DNA from: Pseudarthrobacter sp. NIBRBAC000502772
GTDB lineage: Bacteria > Actinomycetota > Actinomycetes > Actinomycetales > Micrococcaceae
Direction of reading: 5' to 3'
Assembly (NCBI RefSeq): GCF_006517235.1
Contig: NZ_CP041188.1
Coordinates: 1,426,001 to 1,490,000, forward strand
DNA length: 64,000 nt
Under the pieces are notes generated by a model that had not been told where the DNA came from, ran no database searches, and saw only the letters and a program-made list of their open reading frames with translations. Below, in pieces: positions 1-8,151 of the stretch. The position numbers and the translations under genes were made by a program. The first letter of the stretch is position 1. Each line of letters starts with the position of its first letter.

Positions 1-816
1 ATGATCGGCGGGGAGTTCGACCTTTCCACCGGCGTCGCCGTGATCTCGTCGGCGCTGACAGCGTCGATGTTCAGCTGGTACTTCAGCACAAATGTCTGGG
101 TCGGCGTTGTCCTGGCGCTGCTGGTCTCCTTGGCCATCGGCTTCATCAACGGCTGGATCCTGATGAAGACCAAGCTGCCCAGCTTCATCGTCACCCTGGC
201 CACCTTCCTGATGCTGACCGGCCTGAACCTTGGCCTGACCCGCTTGATCGGCGGCTCCGTGTCATCGCCGTCCATTTCTGTCATGGACGGCTTCGACTCC
301 GCCCGCGCAGTGTTTGCCTCCTCCGTCACCATCGGCGGCATCGACGTCAAAATCACGGTCTTCATCTGGATCGCCCTCGTCGCCGTGGCCACCTGGGTGC
401 TCATGCGGACCCGTGTGGGCAACTGGATCTTCGCCGTCGGCGGGGACGAGAACGCTGCCCGCGCCGTAGGCGTCCCGGTCAAGGGCACCAAAATCGGACT
501 CTTTATGGGAGTGGGTTTCTGCGGCTGGATCCTGGGCATGCACAACCTCTTCGCCTTCGATACCGTGCAGTCCGGTGAAGGCGTGGGCAATGAGTTCCTC
601 TACATCATCGCCGCGGTCATCGGCGGCTGCCTCCTCACCGGCGGCTACGGCTCGGCCATCGGCGGCGCGATCGGCGCGTTCATCTTCGGCATGGCCAACA
701 AGGGCATCGTCTACGCGCAGTGGAACCCGGACTGGTTCAAGTTCTTCCTGGGCCTGATGCTGCTGCTGGCCACGATCGTCAACCTCATCGTCAAACGCCG
801 CGCGGAACTCAAGTAA
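1..816 (+). CDS. Ribose/inositol-type ABC transporter permease (5' partial)
   Basis: Inner-membrane permease of a sugar ABC importer of the RbsC/XylH class (BPD_transp_2 family). The visible 271 residues are almost wholly hydrophobic helices, with the family-typical stretch [20 protein letters not shown] near residue 60 and a central GxxxxAARxxGVPV-like loop ([20 protein letters not shown]) near residue 150. Family members are usually 320-350 residues, so the first base of the window is probably an internal Met codon and the N-terminal helices lie outside. The ATPase gene follows after 12 bp, so the two are one operon. The myo-inositol context downstream (iolB, IolG-like dehydrogenases) makes a cyclitol or sugar substrate likely, but the substrate cannot be read from sequence. 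Confidence 0.9.
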   Translation: MIGGEFDLSTGVAVISSALTASMFSWYFSTNVWVGVVLALLVSLAIGFINGWILMKTKLPSFIVTLATFLMLTGLNLGLTRLIGGSVSSPSISVMDGFDSARAVFASSVTIGGIDVKITVFIWIALVAVATWVLMRTRVGNWIFAVGGDENAARAVGVPVKGTKIGLFMGVGFCGWILGMHNLFAFDTVQSGEGVGNEFLYIIAAVIGGCLLTGGYGSAIGGAIGAFIFGMANKGIVYAQWNPDWFKFFLGLMLLLATIVNLIVKRRAELK

Positions 817-828
817 GGGGCCGGAGAA

Positions 829-1755
829 ATGAATGCCAACGAAATCGACCAGCAAACGCTGCTCCAGAACGAAAAAGATCCCCTCACCCACACGCCCGTG
901 CACCTGCTCTCCCTCGAGGGAGTAGGCAAGCATTACGGCAACATCATCGCCTTGTCCGACGTGACGATGGCCGTGGACAACGGCCGCGTCACCTGCGTGC
1001 TGGGCGACAACGGTGCCGGTAAGTCCACGCTGATCAAGATCATCGCCGGCCTGCACCAGCACGACGCCGGAGTCCTGAACATCATGGGCGAGGAACGGAA
1101 GTTCACCTCGCCCCGTGACGCGCTCGACGCCGGCATCGCCACGGTCTACCAGGACCTCGCGGTTGTCCCGCTGATGCCGATCTGGCGGAACTTCTTCCTC
1201 GGTTCCGAGCTGACCAGCGGCTTTGGCCCGTTCAAGAGCCTGGACGTCGAGAAGATGAAAGCCATCACGCTCAAGGAACTCGCCGAGATGGGCATCGACC
1301 TGCGCGATGTGGAGCAGCCCATCGGACAGCTCTCCGGCGGTGAACGCCAGTGTGTGGCGATCGCCCGGGCCGTGTACTTCGGCGCCAAGGTCCTGATCCT
1401 GGACGAGCCGACGGCGGCCCTCGGCGTCAAGCAGTCCGGCGTGGTGCTGCGCTACATCCTGCAGGCCCGCGACCGCGGCCTCGGGGTCATCTTCATCACC
1501 CACAACCCGCACCACGCCTTCCCCGTCGGGGACCGGTTCCTGCTGCTCAAGCGCGGCAAGTCGATCGGTTACTACGACAAGAAGGACATCTCCCTCGACG
1601 AGCTCACCGCCCAGATGGCCGGCGGCGCCGAACTCGCCGAACTGGCGCACGAGCTCGAACAGCTCGGCGGCCACAGCGAAGCCCTGAAGGAAGTCAAAGC
1701 CGAAGTGGCCGACGTCGCTGACGCCGTCCAGGCAGGCGCCCCAAGACACGCCTAG
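829..1755 (+). CDS. Sugar ABC transporter ATP-binding protein (single-domain)
   Basis: Energises the permease encoded immediately upstream. A single ABC domain is visible: Walker [10 protein letters not shown] (residues 59-67), signature LSGGERQ (168-174) and Walker B VLILDEPT (188-195), followed by a switch His in ITHN. Ribose-class ATPases are usually about 500 residues with two fused ABC domains; this one has 308, so it probably works as a homodimer, as in the single-domain FrcA/IatA-like branch. A 28-residue polar N-terminal extension precedes the first beta strand and the C-terminus is Glu/Ala rich. The start is supported by GGAG just upstream, though the spacing is short. Confidence 0.9.
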   Translation: MNANEIDQQTLLQNEKDPLTHTPVHLLSLEGVGKHYGNIIALSDVTMAVDNGRVTCVLGDNGAGKSTLIKIIAGLHQHDAGVLNIMGEERKFTSPRDALDAGIATVYQDLAVVPLMPIWRNFFLGSELTSGFGPFKSLDVEKMKAITLKELAEMGIDLRDVEQPIGQLSGGERQCVAIARAVYFGAKVLILDEPTAALGVKQSGVVLRYILQARDRGLGVIFITHNPHHAFPVGDRFLLLKRGKSIGYYDKKDISLDELTAQMAGGAELAELAHELEQLGGHSEALKEVKAEVADVADAVQAGAPRHA

Positions 1756-1770
1756 CCGCGCCGGCCCGAA

Positions 1771-1801
1771 GGGGCCCTCCGGCGGACTGCCGGCGGGCCC
1801 C
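1771..1801 (+). terminator. GC-rich hairpin after the ABC transporter genes
   Basis: Inverted repeat GGGGCCCTCCGGC / GCCGGCGGGCCCC with a 5-nt loop (GGACT) and one mismatch, starting 16 bp after the ATPase stop codon. There is no T-run, as is common for actinobacterial terminators. It may end or attenuate the transport operon before the dehydrogenase genes. Confidence 0.5.
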
Positions 1802-1865
1802 AGCCTTGCCATGGGGCAGCCATCAAAACGACGTGCAGAATCACGATGGACAGGACAGGACCAAC

Positions 1866-2864
1866 ATGCCGATCCGGGTAGGCGTCATCGGCGCCGGAAT
1901 CATGGGCGCCGACCACATCAGGAACCTCTCCACCACTATCGGCGGCGCGGAAGTCACCTTTGTGGCAGACCTCGACGCCGGCCGTGCCGCGGCCGCTGCA
2001 CCTCCGGCCGCCCGCATCACCACCGATCCCTCCGAGCTGATCCACTCCAAGGAGGTGGACGCCGTCGTGGTTGCCTCCCACGACTCCACCCACGCCGGGC
2101 TGGTGCTTGAGTGCTTCGAGGCGATGACCCCGGTGTTGTGCGAAAAGCCGCTGGCACCCACACTCCTGGAAAGCCTCGAGGTGGTAGCGGCGGACGCCGA
2201 CATTGTGGCCGCCACCGGCGCATCCCTGCTCTCACTTGGCTTTATGCGGCGCTTCGACCCCGGCTACGTGGCCCTGCGCCAATCCGTGCAGGACCGGAGC
2301 CAAGGTGAGCCCCTGATGGTGCACTGCACCAGCCGCAACGCAGCTGCGGGCCCCGGCACCACCTCGGAATCGGCCATCACGAACTCGGCCATCCATGAGC
2401 TGGACATCATCCCTTGGCTGCTGGACTCGCGCATCGTGGAGGTGTCATGGCAGGCCGGGCGGAGCTCACGCCATGCCGACGGCGGCCTGCAGGACCCCGC
2501 CTTTATGATGCTCCGCACCGCCGACGGGACGGTGACCACGCTGGAGCTGTTCCTGAACGCCCGGTACGGCTACACCACGCGCTGCGAGGTTGTCTCAGAA
2601 CGTGGCACCACCGGCCTGAACGATTCCGCACTGCTGGGCGTCCAGCAGGCGGGCCTCAGCCAGACGGCGATACCCGCAGACTGGCGCCCGCGCTTCGCCG
2701 ACGCGTACCGCCTGCAGCTGCAGGCCTGGATCTCGGCATTGGCACAGGGGGAACAACCACCCTTGGCCGGGGCGCAGGACGGCCTCAACGCCTCGCTCGT
2801 GGCCCAGGCCATGATCCAGTCCCTGCACAGCGACGGCGCCTACACGAAAGTGAGCTACTCGTGA
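1866..2864 (+). CDS. Gfo/Idh/MocA family NAD(P)-dependent dehydrogenase
   Basis: Soluble oxidoreductase of the family that includes inositol 2-dehydrogenase. The N-terminal Rossmann domain opens with VGVIGAGIMGADH (GxGxxG) and carries the family signature CEKPLAP near residue 95; the C-terminal alpha/beta domain has the catalytic-face segment with HELDIIPWLL (D-x-x-x-H-type active-site region). The start is set at the ATG preceding PIRVGVIG, with AGGACAGGA upstream; an earlier in-frame codon would add 20 polar residues with no Shine-Dalgarno sequence. Its stop overlaps the start of the next dehydrogenase by 4 bp (GTGA), so the two are translationally coupled. The substrate is unknown: a cyclitol, a sugar, or their keto derivatives. 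Confidence 0.85.
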   Translation: MPIRVGVIGAGIMGADHIRNLSTTIGGAEVTFVADLDAGRAAAAAPPAARITTDPSELIHSKEVDAVVVASHDSTHAGLVLECFEAMTPVLCEKPLAPTLLESLEVVAADADIVAATGASLLSLGFMRRFDPGYVALRQSVQDRSQGEPLMVHCTSRNAAAGPGTTSESAITNSAIHELDIIPWLLDSRIVEVSWQAGRSSRHADGGLQDPAFMMLRTADGTVTTLELFLNARYGYTTRCEVVSERGTTGLNDSALLGVQQAGLSQTAIPADWRPRFADAYRLQLQAWISALAQGEQPPLAGAQDGLNASLVAQAMIQSLHSDGAYTKVSYS

Positions 2865-3922
2865 GCTTTTCCGCCCTGCCGGTCTCCCGCGTGCCCGGTC
2901 CGCGGGATGCCCCCGTGCTGCGTTGGGGCATCATGGGACCGGGCTGGATCGCCGAACGCTTCACGGAATCCGTCCAGGCGCACACGGACCAGGTGATCGC
3001 CGCCGTCGGGTCCCGTTCGCTGAGCCGGTCCAAGGCATTCGCGGACGCTTTCGACGTGCCCGCGGCCTACGGCAGCTACGAGGAGCTGGCAGCCGCCCCG
3101 GACATCGACATCGTCTACGTCTGCACGCCACACAACTTCCACCACCAGGCCGCGGTGCTCGCCCTCGACGCCGGCAAACACGTTCTGGTCGAGAAGCCGA
3201 TCGGCCTCAACGCGGCGCAGGCCCGGGACATCGCCAAACGGGCTGAAGCCGCCGGGGTGTTCGCCGCCGAGGCCATGTGGAGTTTCTTCCTGCCCAAGTT
3301 CGACGTGATCCGGCAGATCCTCGACGCCGGGACCCTGGGCACCGTGACCACGGTTTTTGCCGAGTACGGCGAACACTTCGAACGCGGCCACAGGATCTTC
3401 GATCCCTGGCTGGCCGGCGGCCCGCTGCTGGACCTCGGCACGTACCCGCTGGCCCTGGTCACCGAGGTCCTGGGCCCGCCGGAAGAGCTGCACGCCATCG
3501 GCCAGCCCCACGAGTCCGGGGTCAACGCCCAGCTGTCCGCCATCATGCGGTTCGCCGGCGGCGCGCAGGCCGTGGTGAACACCCACCTGCATAACTTCAC
3601 GCCCACTGCGGCCACGATCGTCGGTTCGAAGGCCACGCTGACCATCGACGGTCCCTTCAACATGCCCGGCGGCTTCGAGGTCCGCTTCCCGGACGGGGCC
3701 CGGGTGTGCCATGAGGAACCGCCCGGCGGCCACTTCGAGGGACTGCACTACGAAGCGGCGGCCGTGGCCCGTGCCGTGGCCGCCGGGCAGACACAGGCCG
3801 GCCAGCGGACGCTGGCAGCATCCATCCGCACCTTGGACGTGGCCGACGAGATCCGCCGCCAGCTGGGAGTCGTGTTCCCGGGCGAAGAAACGTTGGCGGA
3901 CGAGGACGCGGCACGGCTCTGA
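2861..3922 (+). CDS. Gfo/Idh/MocA family dehydrogenase (trans-dihydrodiol/xylose dehydrogenase-like)
   Basis: Second dehydrogenase of the cluster, starting at a GTG that overlaps the previous stop codon; 353 residues. After about 20 residues the Rossmann fold begins with RWGIMGPGWIAERF, continues to VEKPIGLNAAQA near residue 115 and ends in the C-terminal substrate domain (GGPLLDLGTYPL, around residue 190). The GPLLDLGTYPL element is typical of the dimeric dihydrodiol dehydrogenase/glucose-fructose oxidoreductase branch, so this paralog is distinct from the IolG-like neighbours. It probably oxidises a sugar or cyclitol C-OH using NAD(P). Substrate not determinable here. Confidence 0.85.
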   Translation: MSFSALPVSRVPGPRDAPVLRWGIMGPGWIAERFTESVQAHTDQVIAAVGSRSLSRSKAFADAFDVPAAYGSYEELAAAPDIDIVYVCTPHNFHHQAAVLALDAGKHVLVEKPIGLNAAQARDIAKRAEAAGVFAAEAMWSFFLPKFDVIRQILDAGTLGTVTTVFAEYGEHFERGHRIFDPWLAGGPLLDLGTYPLALVTEVLGPPEELHAIGQPHESGVNAQLSAIMRFAGGAQAVVNTHLHNFTPTAATIVGSKATLTIDGPFNMPGGFEVRFPDGARVCHEEPPGGHFEGLHYEAAAVARAVAAGQTQAGQRTLAASIRTLDVADEIRRQLGVVFPGEETLADEDAARL

Positions 3923-3958
3923 TTCATTTTTGTTTTTGACGATCGAAAGGACGGGCCA

Positions 3959-5074
3959 ATGGCCTACATCGAACAGCACTCCGCAGGACTCTCCGCACCC
4001 GTGAAGGTCGGGCTCATCGGCTCCGGCTGGATGGGGGCGTTCCACGCCGAAAGCATCGCCCGCCGCGTCCCCGGCGCCATCCTGGCGGCCATCGCCGACC
4101 CCAACGTGGAATCCGCGCAGGCCCTGGCCCAATCGCTGGGCACCGCAAAGGTCACTGCCGACGCCGCGGACATCCTGGCCGATCCCGAGATCGACGCCGT
4201 GGTCATCGCGAGCCCGGCCCGCTTCCACTCGTCACTGATCACCCAGGCCGCCGCCGCGGGGAAGCACGTCTTCTGCGAGAAGCCCGCGGGCCAGGGCCTG
4301 GAAGAGCTTGACGCCGCGCTTGCCGCCGTCGAAAAAGCCGGGGTGCATTTCCAGATCGGCTTCAACCGGCGCTACGCGGATGACTTCCAGTCCGCCAAGA
4401 AAGACCTTGCGGCCGGTATCGCCGGGCAGCCGCAGCTCCTGCGCTCACTGACCCGCGATCCCGGCAACGGCAGCATCCCGAATGCGGCCAGGGTCCCCGC
4501 ATGGACGGTCTTCCTGGAAACGCTGATTCACGACTTCGACACCCTGAACTGGTTCAACGAAGGCGCCGAGCCGGTGGAGGTCTATGCCGTGGCCGACGCC
4601 CTCGTGGAACCGGAGCTGCGCGATCAGGGCTTCCTGGACACCGCGGTGGTGACCATCCGCTACAACAACGGCGCCATCGCCGTGGCGGAAGCAAACTTCA
4701 GTGCCCTCTATGGCTACGACATCCGCGGAGAGGTTTTCGGCTCGAAGGGCATGGTCCAGGCCGGCCGTGCCACCGAGACGGCGGCCCGGCGTTACACGGC
4801 GGAGGGACTGTCCGCGGACACCCCGCGCCTCAACGTGGAACTCTTCCGGCAGGCCTACACGGACGAACTCGCCGATTTCGCCGCCACGGTTCGTGCGCAG
4901 CGGGACGGAACCCCGCCGCCGTCGGGCGCTTTCACCCTCACCCCCGGCGCCGCAGACGCCCGCCGCGCGCTGGCCATGGCGCTGGCGTGCATCGAATCGG
5001 TCAAGCAGGGCGGTCCGGTGGCTGTGGCTGCTGCCCCGGTGGCGCTTCGTGACGACGCCCGGGCGGGCGTCTGA
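3959..5074 (+). CDS. Inositol 2-dehydrogenase-like Gfo/Idh/MocA dehydrogenase
   Basis: 371-residue oxidoreductase with an N-terminal Rossmann domain (VKVGLIGSGWMGAFHAESIA, residues 15-34), the signature FCEKPAGQGLEEL near residue 105, FNRRYADDF around residue 138 and the catalytic region ETLIHDFDTLNWF near residue 185 (Asp and His of the inositol dehydrogenase active site, D-x-x-x-H spacing). AAAGGACGG precedes the ATG. The next gene starts inside its stop codon (TGATG), so both are co-translated. By family this could make 2-keto-myo-inositol or a related keto-cyclitol from its substrate with NAD+. Confidence 0.85.
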   Translation: MAYIEQHSAGLSAPVKVGLIGSGWMGAFHAESIARRVPGAILAAIADPNVESAQALAQSLGTAKVTADAADILADPEIDAVVIASPARFHSSLITQAAAAGKHVFCEKPAGQGLEELDAALAAVEKAGVHFQIGFNRRYADDFQSAKKDLAAGIAGQPQLLRSLTRDPGNGSIPNAARVPAWTVFLETLIHDFDTLNWFNEGAEPVEVYAVADALVEPELRDQGFLDTAVVTIRYNNGAIAVAEANFSALYGYDIRGEVFGSKGMVQAGRATETAARRYTAEGLSADTPRLNVELFRQAYTDELADFAATVRAQRDGTPPPSGAFTLTPGAADARRALAMALACIESVKQGGPVAVAAAPVALRDDARAGV

Positions 5075-5886
5075 TGCGGCTGGCCGTCTGCGCGGAAATG
5101 GTCTTCACGGACCTGCCGTTTGTGGAACGGGTGCAGCGGATCCACGACGCCGGATTCGACGTCGAGATGTGGGACTCCAGGGGCAAGGACCTGGCCGCGC
5201 TCAAGGCCACCGGCGCGGTGTTCTCCTCCATGACCGGGTACACCTCCGGAAGCCTGGTGGACCCCGACACGGCCGACGACGTGGTGCGGACGGCCGAGTC
5301 ACTGATTCCCACGGCCCTGGAGCTCGGCGTCAGCCGCATGGTGGTGCACTCCGCTGAGCTCATCGATGGCCAGGCGGCCCGCCCCCTCTACCGGTCCACC
5401 GGCCGCATGTGGAGCACCGGGGCGCGGACCCTGGAACGACTCGGCAACTTGGGGGAGAAGTACGGCGTGACGTTCTGCCTGGAGAACCTCAACACGATCC
5501 TGGACCACCCCGGCATCCCGCTCGCCCGCGCCAAGGACACCCTGGCGCTCGTGGAAGCAGCCGGGCACCCCAACGTGAAGCTCATGCTGGACCTGTACCA
5601 CGCACAACTGGGCGAGGGGAACCTCATCGAGCTTGTGCGGACCGCCCTGCCGCACATCGGCGAAGTCCAGGTTGCCGACGTACCGGGCCGCTGCGAACCC
5701 GGAACCGGGGAGATCAATTACCGGGCCGTGGCCAGGGCGCTCGCGGAAGCAGGCTACGAGGGGACTGTGGGTATGGAAGCCTGGGCCAGCGGTGACGACG
5801 AGGAAGCCCTAGCGGCCTTCCGGGCGGCGTTCACCGTGCAGGACGCCACGGTGCAGGACGCCAGCGTCCGGATCGCCTCGGCATAG
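5074..5886 (+). CDS. Hydroxypyruvate isomerase-like TIM-barrel protein
   Basis: 270-residue xylose isomerase-like TIM barrel of the Hyi/OtnI group. Diagnostic segments are FCLENLNT (metal-ligand Glu, about residue 137), MLDLYHAQ (Asp/His ligands, about 172) and VQVADVPGRCEPGTGEINY (about 195-213), with a final acid in VGMEAW. Known relatives interconvert hydroxypyruvate and tartronate semialdehyde, or 2-oxo-tetronate isomers, using a divalent metal. In a cluster with four dehydrogenases it could also act on a keto-cyclitol or ketose intermediate, like IolI. Coupled to the upstream dehydrogenase by a TGATG overlap. The last ~15 residues repeat 'VQDA(T/S)V', from a short duplication. Confidence 0.8.
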   Translation: MRLAVCAEMVFTDLPFVERVQRIHDAGFDVEMWDSRGKDLAALKATGAVFSSMTGYTSGSLVDPDTADDVVRTAESLIPTALELGVSRMVVHSAELIDGQAARPLYRSTGRMWSTGARTLERLGNLGEKYGVTFCLENLNTILDHPGIPLARAKDTLALVEAAGHPNVKLMLDLYHAQLGEGNLIELVRTALPHIGEVQVADVPGRCEPGTGEINYRAVARALAEAGYEGTVGMEAWASGDDEEALAAFRAAFTVQDATVQDASVRIASA

Positions 5887-5895
5887 GCGTGCCGT

Positions 5896-6918
5896 TCAGG
5901 GGTGAGGGGCGGCGGTGCTGCCCCTCACTTCCAGCGTCGGCACCAACAGCTCGTCTGGGGGCAGCGTACTGCCTGGCTCCAGCCGTGCGATCAGGAGTTC
6001 GGCCGCCCGTTGCCCGGCGGCGAAACTGGCCGTGTCCACGGAAGTCAGGCTGATCCGGCGCAACCGCGCCAGCGGGGTGTTGTCGTAGCCGGCCACCGAA
6101 AGATCGGCAGGCACGGCGAGCCCGCATTCCTCGGCAGCCGAGAGGACCCCCAGCGCCGCCATGTCGTTGACAGCGAATACCGCTGTGGGCCGGTCGCCAC
6201 CTGACAGCAGCTCGAGTGCGGCACGGTGGCCGCCCTCTTCGCTCAGGTCTCCCGGCACGGTCCGGATGAACTCCGCCAGGCCGGCGGCCCTCATCTCAGC
6301 CTCATACCCCCGACGGCGGGCAATCCCGACTGCGGTGGCCGGTGCCCCCACATGGGCGATGCGGCGGTGCCCCAGCGCCATCAGATGGGCCACCGCGAGG
6401 CGCGCCCCGGCGTCGTCGTTGTTGGTCACGACGGTGACGTTGGCACCCGGGCCGGTGGGCGCTCCCAGCGCGATGGTTGGCACCTGCAAGGCTGCTGCCG
6501 TCAGGCCGGGGCTCTCCGGCATGGTCCCCACGAGCACCAGGGCCTCGATGTTCATCTCCAGCAGCTTCTTCAGCAGGGATTCGCCGCTGCGGCTGTCCAG
6601 GCGGAAGTCGCCCATCAGCATCTGCAGGCCGCGCTCGTTGAGGGTGCTGTTGAGCCCTTCCACCGCGCTGACGAACCAGGGGTTCCGCATGTCGTTGAGT
6701 ACCACGCCCACGGTGCGGCTCCGCGATTCGCCGAGGGCCCGGGCGGCCGCGTTCGGCCGGTAGCCGAGTTCCAGGACAGCATGCTCGACGGCGGTGCGCT
6801 TGGCCGCGCTGACGTAGCCCGTACCACGCAGCACGAGGGACACCACCGACTTGGACACACCCGCGGCGGCGGCCACGTCCAGGATGGTGGCCGCGCGTTT
6901 GCGTTCGTGGGCAGTCAC
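5896..6918 (-). CDS. LacI-family transcriptional repressor
   Basis: DNA-binding repressor with an N-terminal helix-turn-helix (ILDVAAAAGVSKSVVSLVL, followed by the hinge helix GYRPNAAARAL) and a periplasmic-binding-protein-like ligand domain (residues 60-340). I place the start at the GTG at 6918 because GGAGG lies 6 nt upstream; a more distal ATG at 6969 would add 17 residues that fall outside the LacI fold. It converges on the TIM-barrel gene (9 bp gap) and is divergent from a dehydrogenase gene. Between the two starts lies a 26-bp near-perfect palindrome (6983-7008), the likely operator. The effector is probably a sugar or cyclitol. Confidence 0.9.
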   Translation of the reverse strand: MTAHERKRAATILDVAAAAGVSKSVVSLVLRGTGYVSAAKRTAVEHAVLELGYRPNAAARALGESRSRTVGVVLNDMRNPWFVSAVEGLNSTLNERGLQMLMGDFRLDSRSGESLLKKLLEMNIEALVLVGTMPESPGLTAAALQVPTIALGAPTGPGANVTVVTNNDDAGARLAVAHLMALGHRRIAHVGAPATAVGIARRRGYEAEMRAAGLAEFIRTVPGDLSEEGGHRAALELLSGGDRPTAVFAVNDMAALGVLSAAEECGLAVPADLSVAGYDNTPLARLRRISLTSVDTASFAAGQRAAELLIARLEPGSTLPPDELLVPTLEVRGSTAAPHP

Positions 6919-6947
6919 AGCGTCCTCCAGTTTGTTAGTACAAAGTC

Positions 6948-6976
6948 TTGACTCCGTTTGCGGATTCACCTACTCT
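6948..6976 (+). promoter_or_regulatory. Sigma-70-type promoter for the dehydrogenase at 7053
   Basis: -35 TTGACT (6948-6953) and -10 TACTCT (6971-6976) with an ideal 17-bp spacer; the start site would fall near 6983, at the left edge of the palindromic operator. Confidence 0.7.
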
Positions 6977-6982
6977 AGCAAG

Positions 6983-7008
6983 ACAATGATGGAACGTTCC
7001 AACATTGT
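6983..7008. promoter_or_regulatory. 26-bp palindromic LacI-type operator
   Basis: Dyad with half-sites ACAATGATGGAAC and GTTCCAACATTGT; only one symmetric base pair is mismatched. The core TGGAACGTTCCA is perfect with a central CG, as in LacI/GalR/PurR operators. It covers about +1 to +26 of the promoter at 6948-6976 and lies 65 bp from the lacI-family gene start, so bound repressor would block the dehydrogenase gene and perhaps its own gene. Confidence 0.75.
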
Positions 7009-7052
7009 TTGTCTGCCCGGATTCCGGGACCGCTACTGCATGCGAGGGAACT

Positions 7053-8087
7053 ATGAAGGACGTCATTCTCGGTCTGGTCGGAGTGGGGCGCATCGGCGTG
7101 ATGCACGCGAACAATATCGCCGCGCTCAACGGAGTTCTCAACCCGGAGGGCGTCAACGTCAGGCTCCTGCTCACCGACGTCGCCGAGGACCACGCCAAGG
7201 GCATTGCTGCCGGCCTCGGTGCCGGCTTCCTGCCCTCGGTGGAGGACCTCATCGCCGCCGGCGTGGACGGACTGGTCATCGCCACCGGAACCGGCACCCA
7301 CCCCGACCTGATCAAGGCCGGCGTGGACGCCGGAATCCCTGTCTTCTGCGAAAAACCCGTGGCCATGAACGTGGCTGACGCCCTGCCCGTGCTGGACTAC
7401 ATCCGCGACAACAACGGCGTGGTGCAGATCGGCCACCAGCGCCGCTTTGACCACGGCTACCTCGAAGCCAAGCGTGCCTATCAGGCGGGCGAGCTGGGTT
7501 GGATCCACTCCCTGCGCGCCGTCACCTGCGACATGGCGCCGCCGCCCGTGGAGTTCCTCGCCAGTTCCGGCGGCCTGTTCCGCGACTGCTCCGTCCACGA
7601 CTTCGACATCCTCCGCTGGCTGACCGGCCGCGAGATCGTGGAGGTCTACGCCAAGGGCTCCAACAACGGCGACCCGGCCATCGGCGCCGTGGGGGACGTG
7701 GATACGGCGCTGGCACTGATCACGTTCGACGACGGTACGGTCGGTACCGTCTCAGCCACCCGCTACAACGGGGCCGGCCACGACGTCCGCCTGGAAATCC
7801 AGGGTTCCAGCCGTTCGCTGATGGTTGGGCTCGATGAGCAAACGGCCATGGTGTCGGCCGAAGCCGGGATCGATTTCCCCGCCGGTGAGCCCCACCGGAC
7901 CTTCGCAGAGCGCTTCGACCAGGCCTACCGGTCAGAAATGGCCGCGTTTGTGGAGCTGATCCTGGGCCGCCGGGAGAATCCCTGCACCCCGGAGGACGCC
8001 GTGGCCGCCTCCCGCGTGGCGGACGCCGCCCAGGAATCACTGGCAACGGGCGTCCCGGTCAGGGTGGCCATCAGCGTCGCCAGGTGA
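7053..8087 (+). CDS. Inositol 2-dehydrogenase-like Gfo/Idh/MocA dehydrogenase
   Basis: 344-residue NAD(P) dehydrogenase: Rossmann motif LGLVGVGRIGVMHANNI (residues 5-21), signature CEKPVAMN near residue 100, GHQRRFDHGY near 135 and the catalytic-domain segment DCSVHDFDILRWL (Asp-x-x-x-His arrangement) near 180, all matching IolG-like enzymes. The start is the ATG after GCGAGGGA; an earlier in-frame codon would lie inside the operator. Transcribed alone from a promoter with a LacI operator, and ended by a strong hairpin at 8104-8143. myo-Inositol is a reasonable substrate because iolB is the neighbour, but paralogs in this family act on several cyclitols and sugars. Confidence 0.85.
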   Translation: MKDVILGLVGVGRIGVMHANNIAALNGVLNPEGVNVRLLLTDVAEDHAKGIAAGLGAGFLPSVEDLIAAGVDGLVIATGTGTHPDLIKAGVDAGIPVFCEKPVAMNVADALPVLDYIRDNNGVVQIGHQRRFDHGYLEAKRAYQAGELGWIHSLRAVTCDMAPPPVEFLASSGGLFRDCSVHDFDILRWLTGREIVEVYAKGSNNGDPAIGAVGDVDTALALITFDDGTVGTVSATRYNGAGHDVRLEIQGSSRSLMVGLDEQTAMVSAEAGIDFPAGEPHRTFAERFDQAYRSEMAAFVELILGRRENPCTPEDAVAASRVADAAQESLATGVPVRVAISVAR

Positions 8088-8103
8088 GCGTACCGCTGCC
8101 ATG

Positions 8104-8143
8104 AAAAATGCCCCTCCGGAATCCGTTCCGGAGGGGCATTTTT
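8104..8143. terminator. Bidirectional rho-independent terminator
   Basis: Perfect 18-bp stem (AAAAATGCCCCTCCGGAA and its complement) with a TCCG loop, flanked by A-run and T-run, so it can work on both strands. It separates the convergent dehydrogenase and iolB genes. Confidence 0.92.
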
Positions 8144-8151
8144 CTTGATCT

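Noticed and set aside
262..1812. 516-codon open frame on the minus strand across the ABC transporter genes
   Set aside because: It is antisense to two clear genes, has no family signature and the composition typical of high-GC shadow frames.
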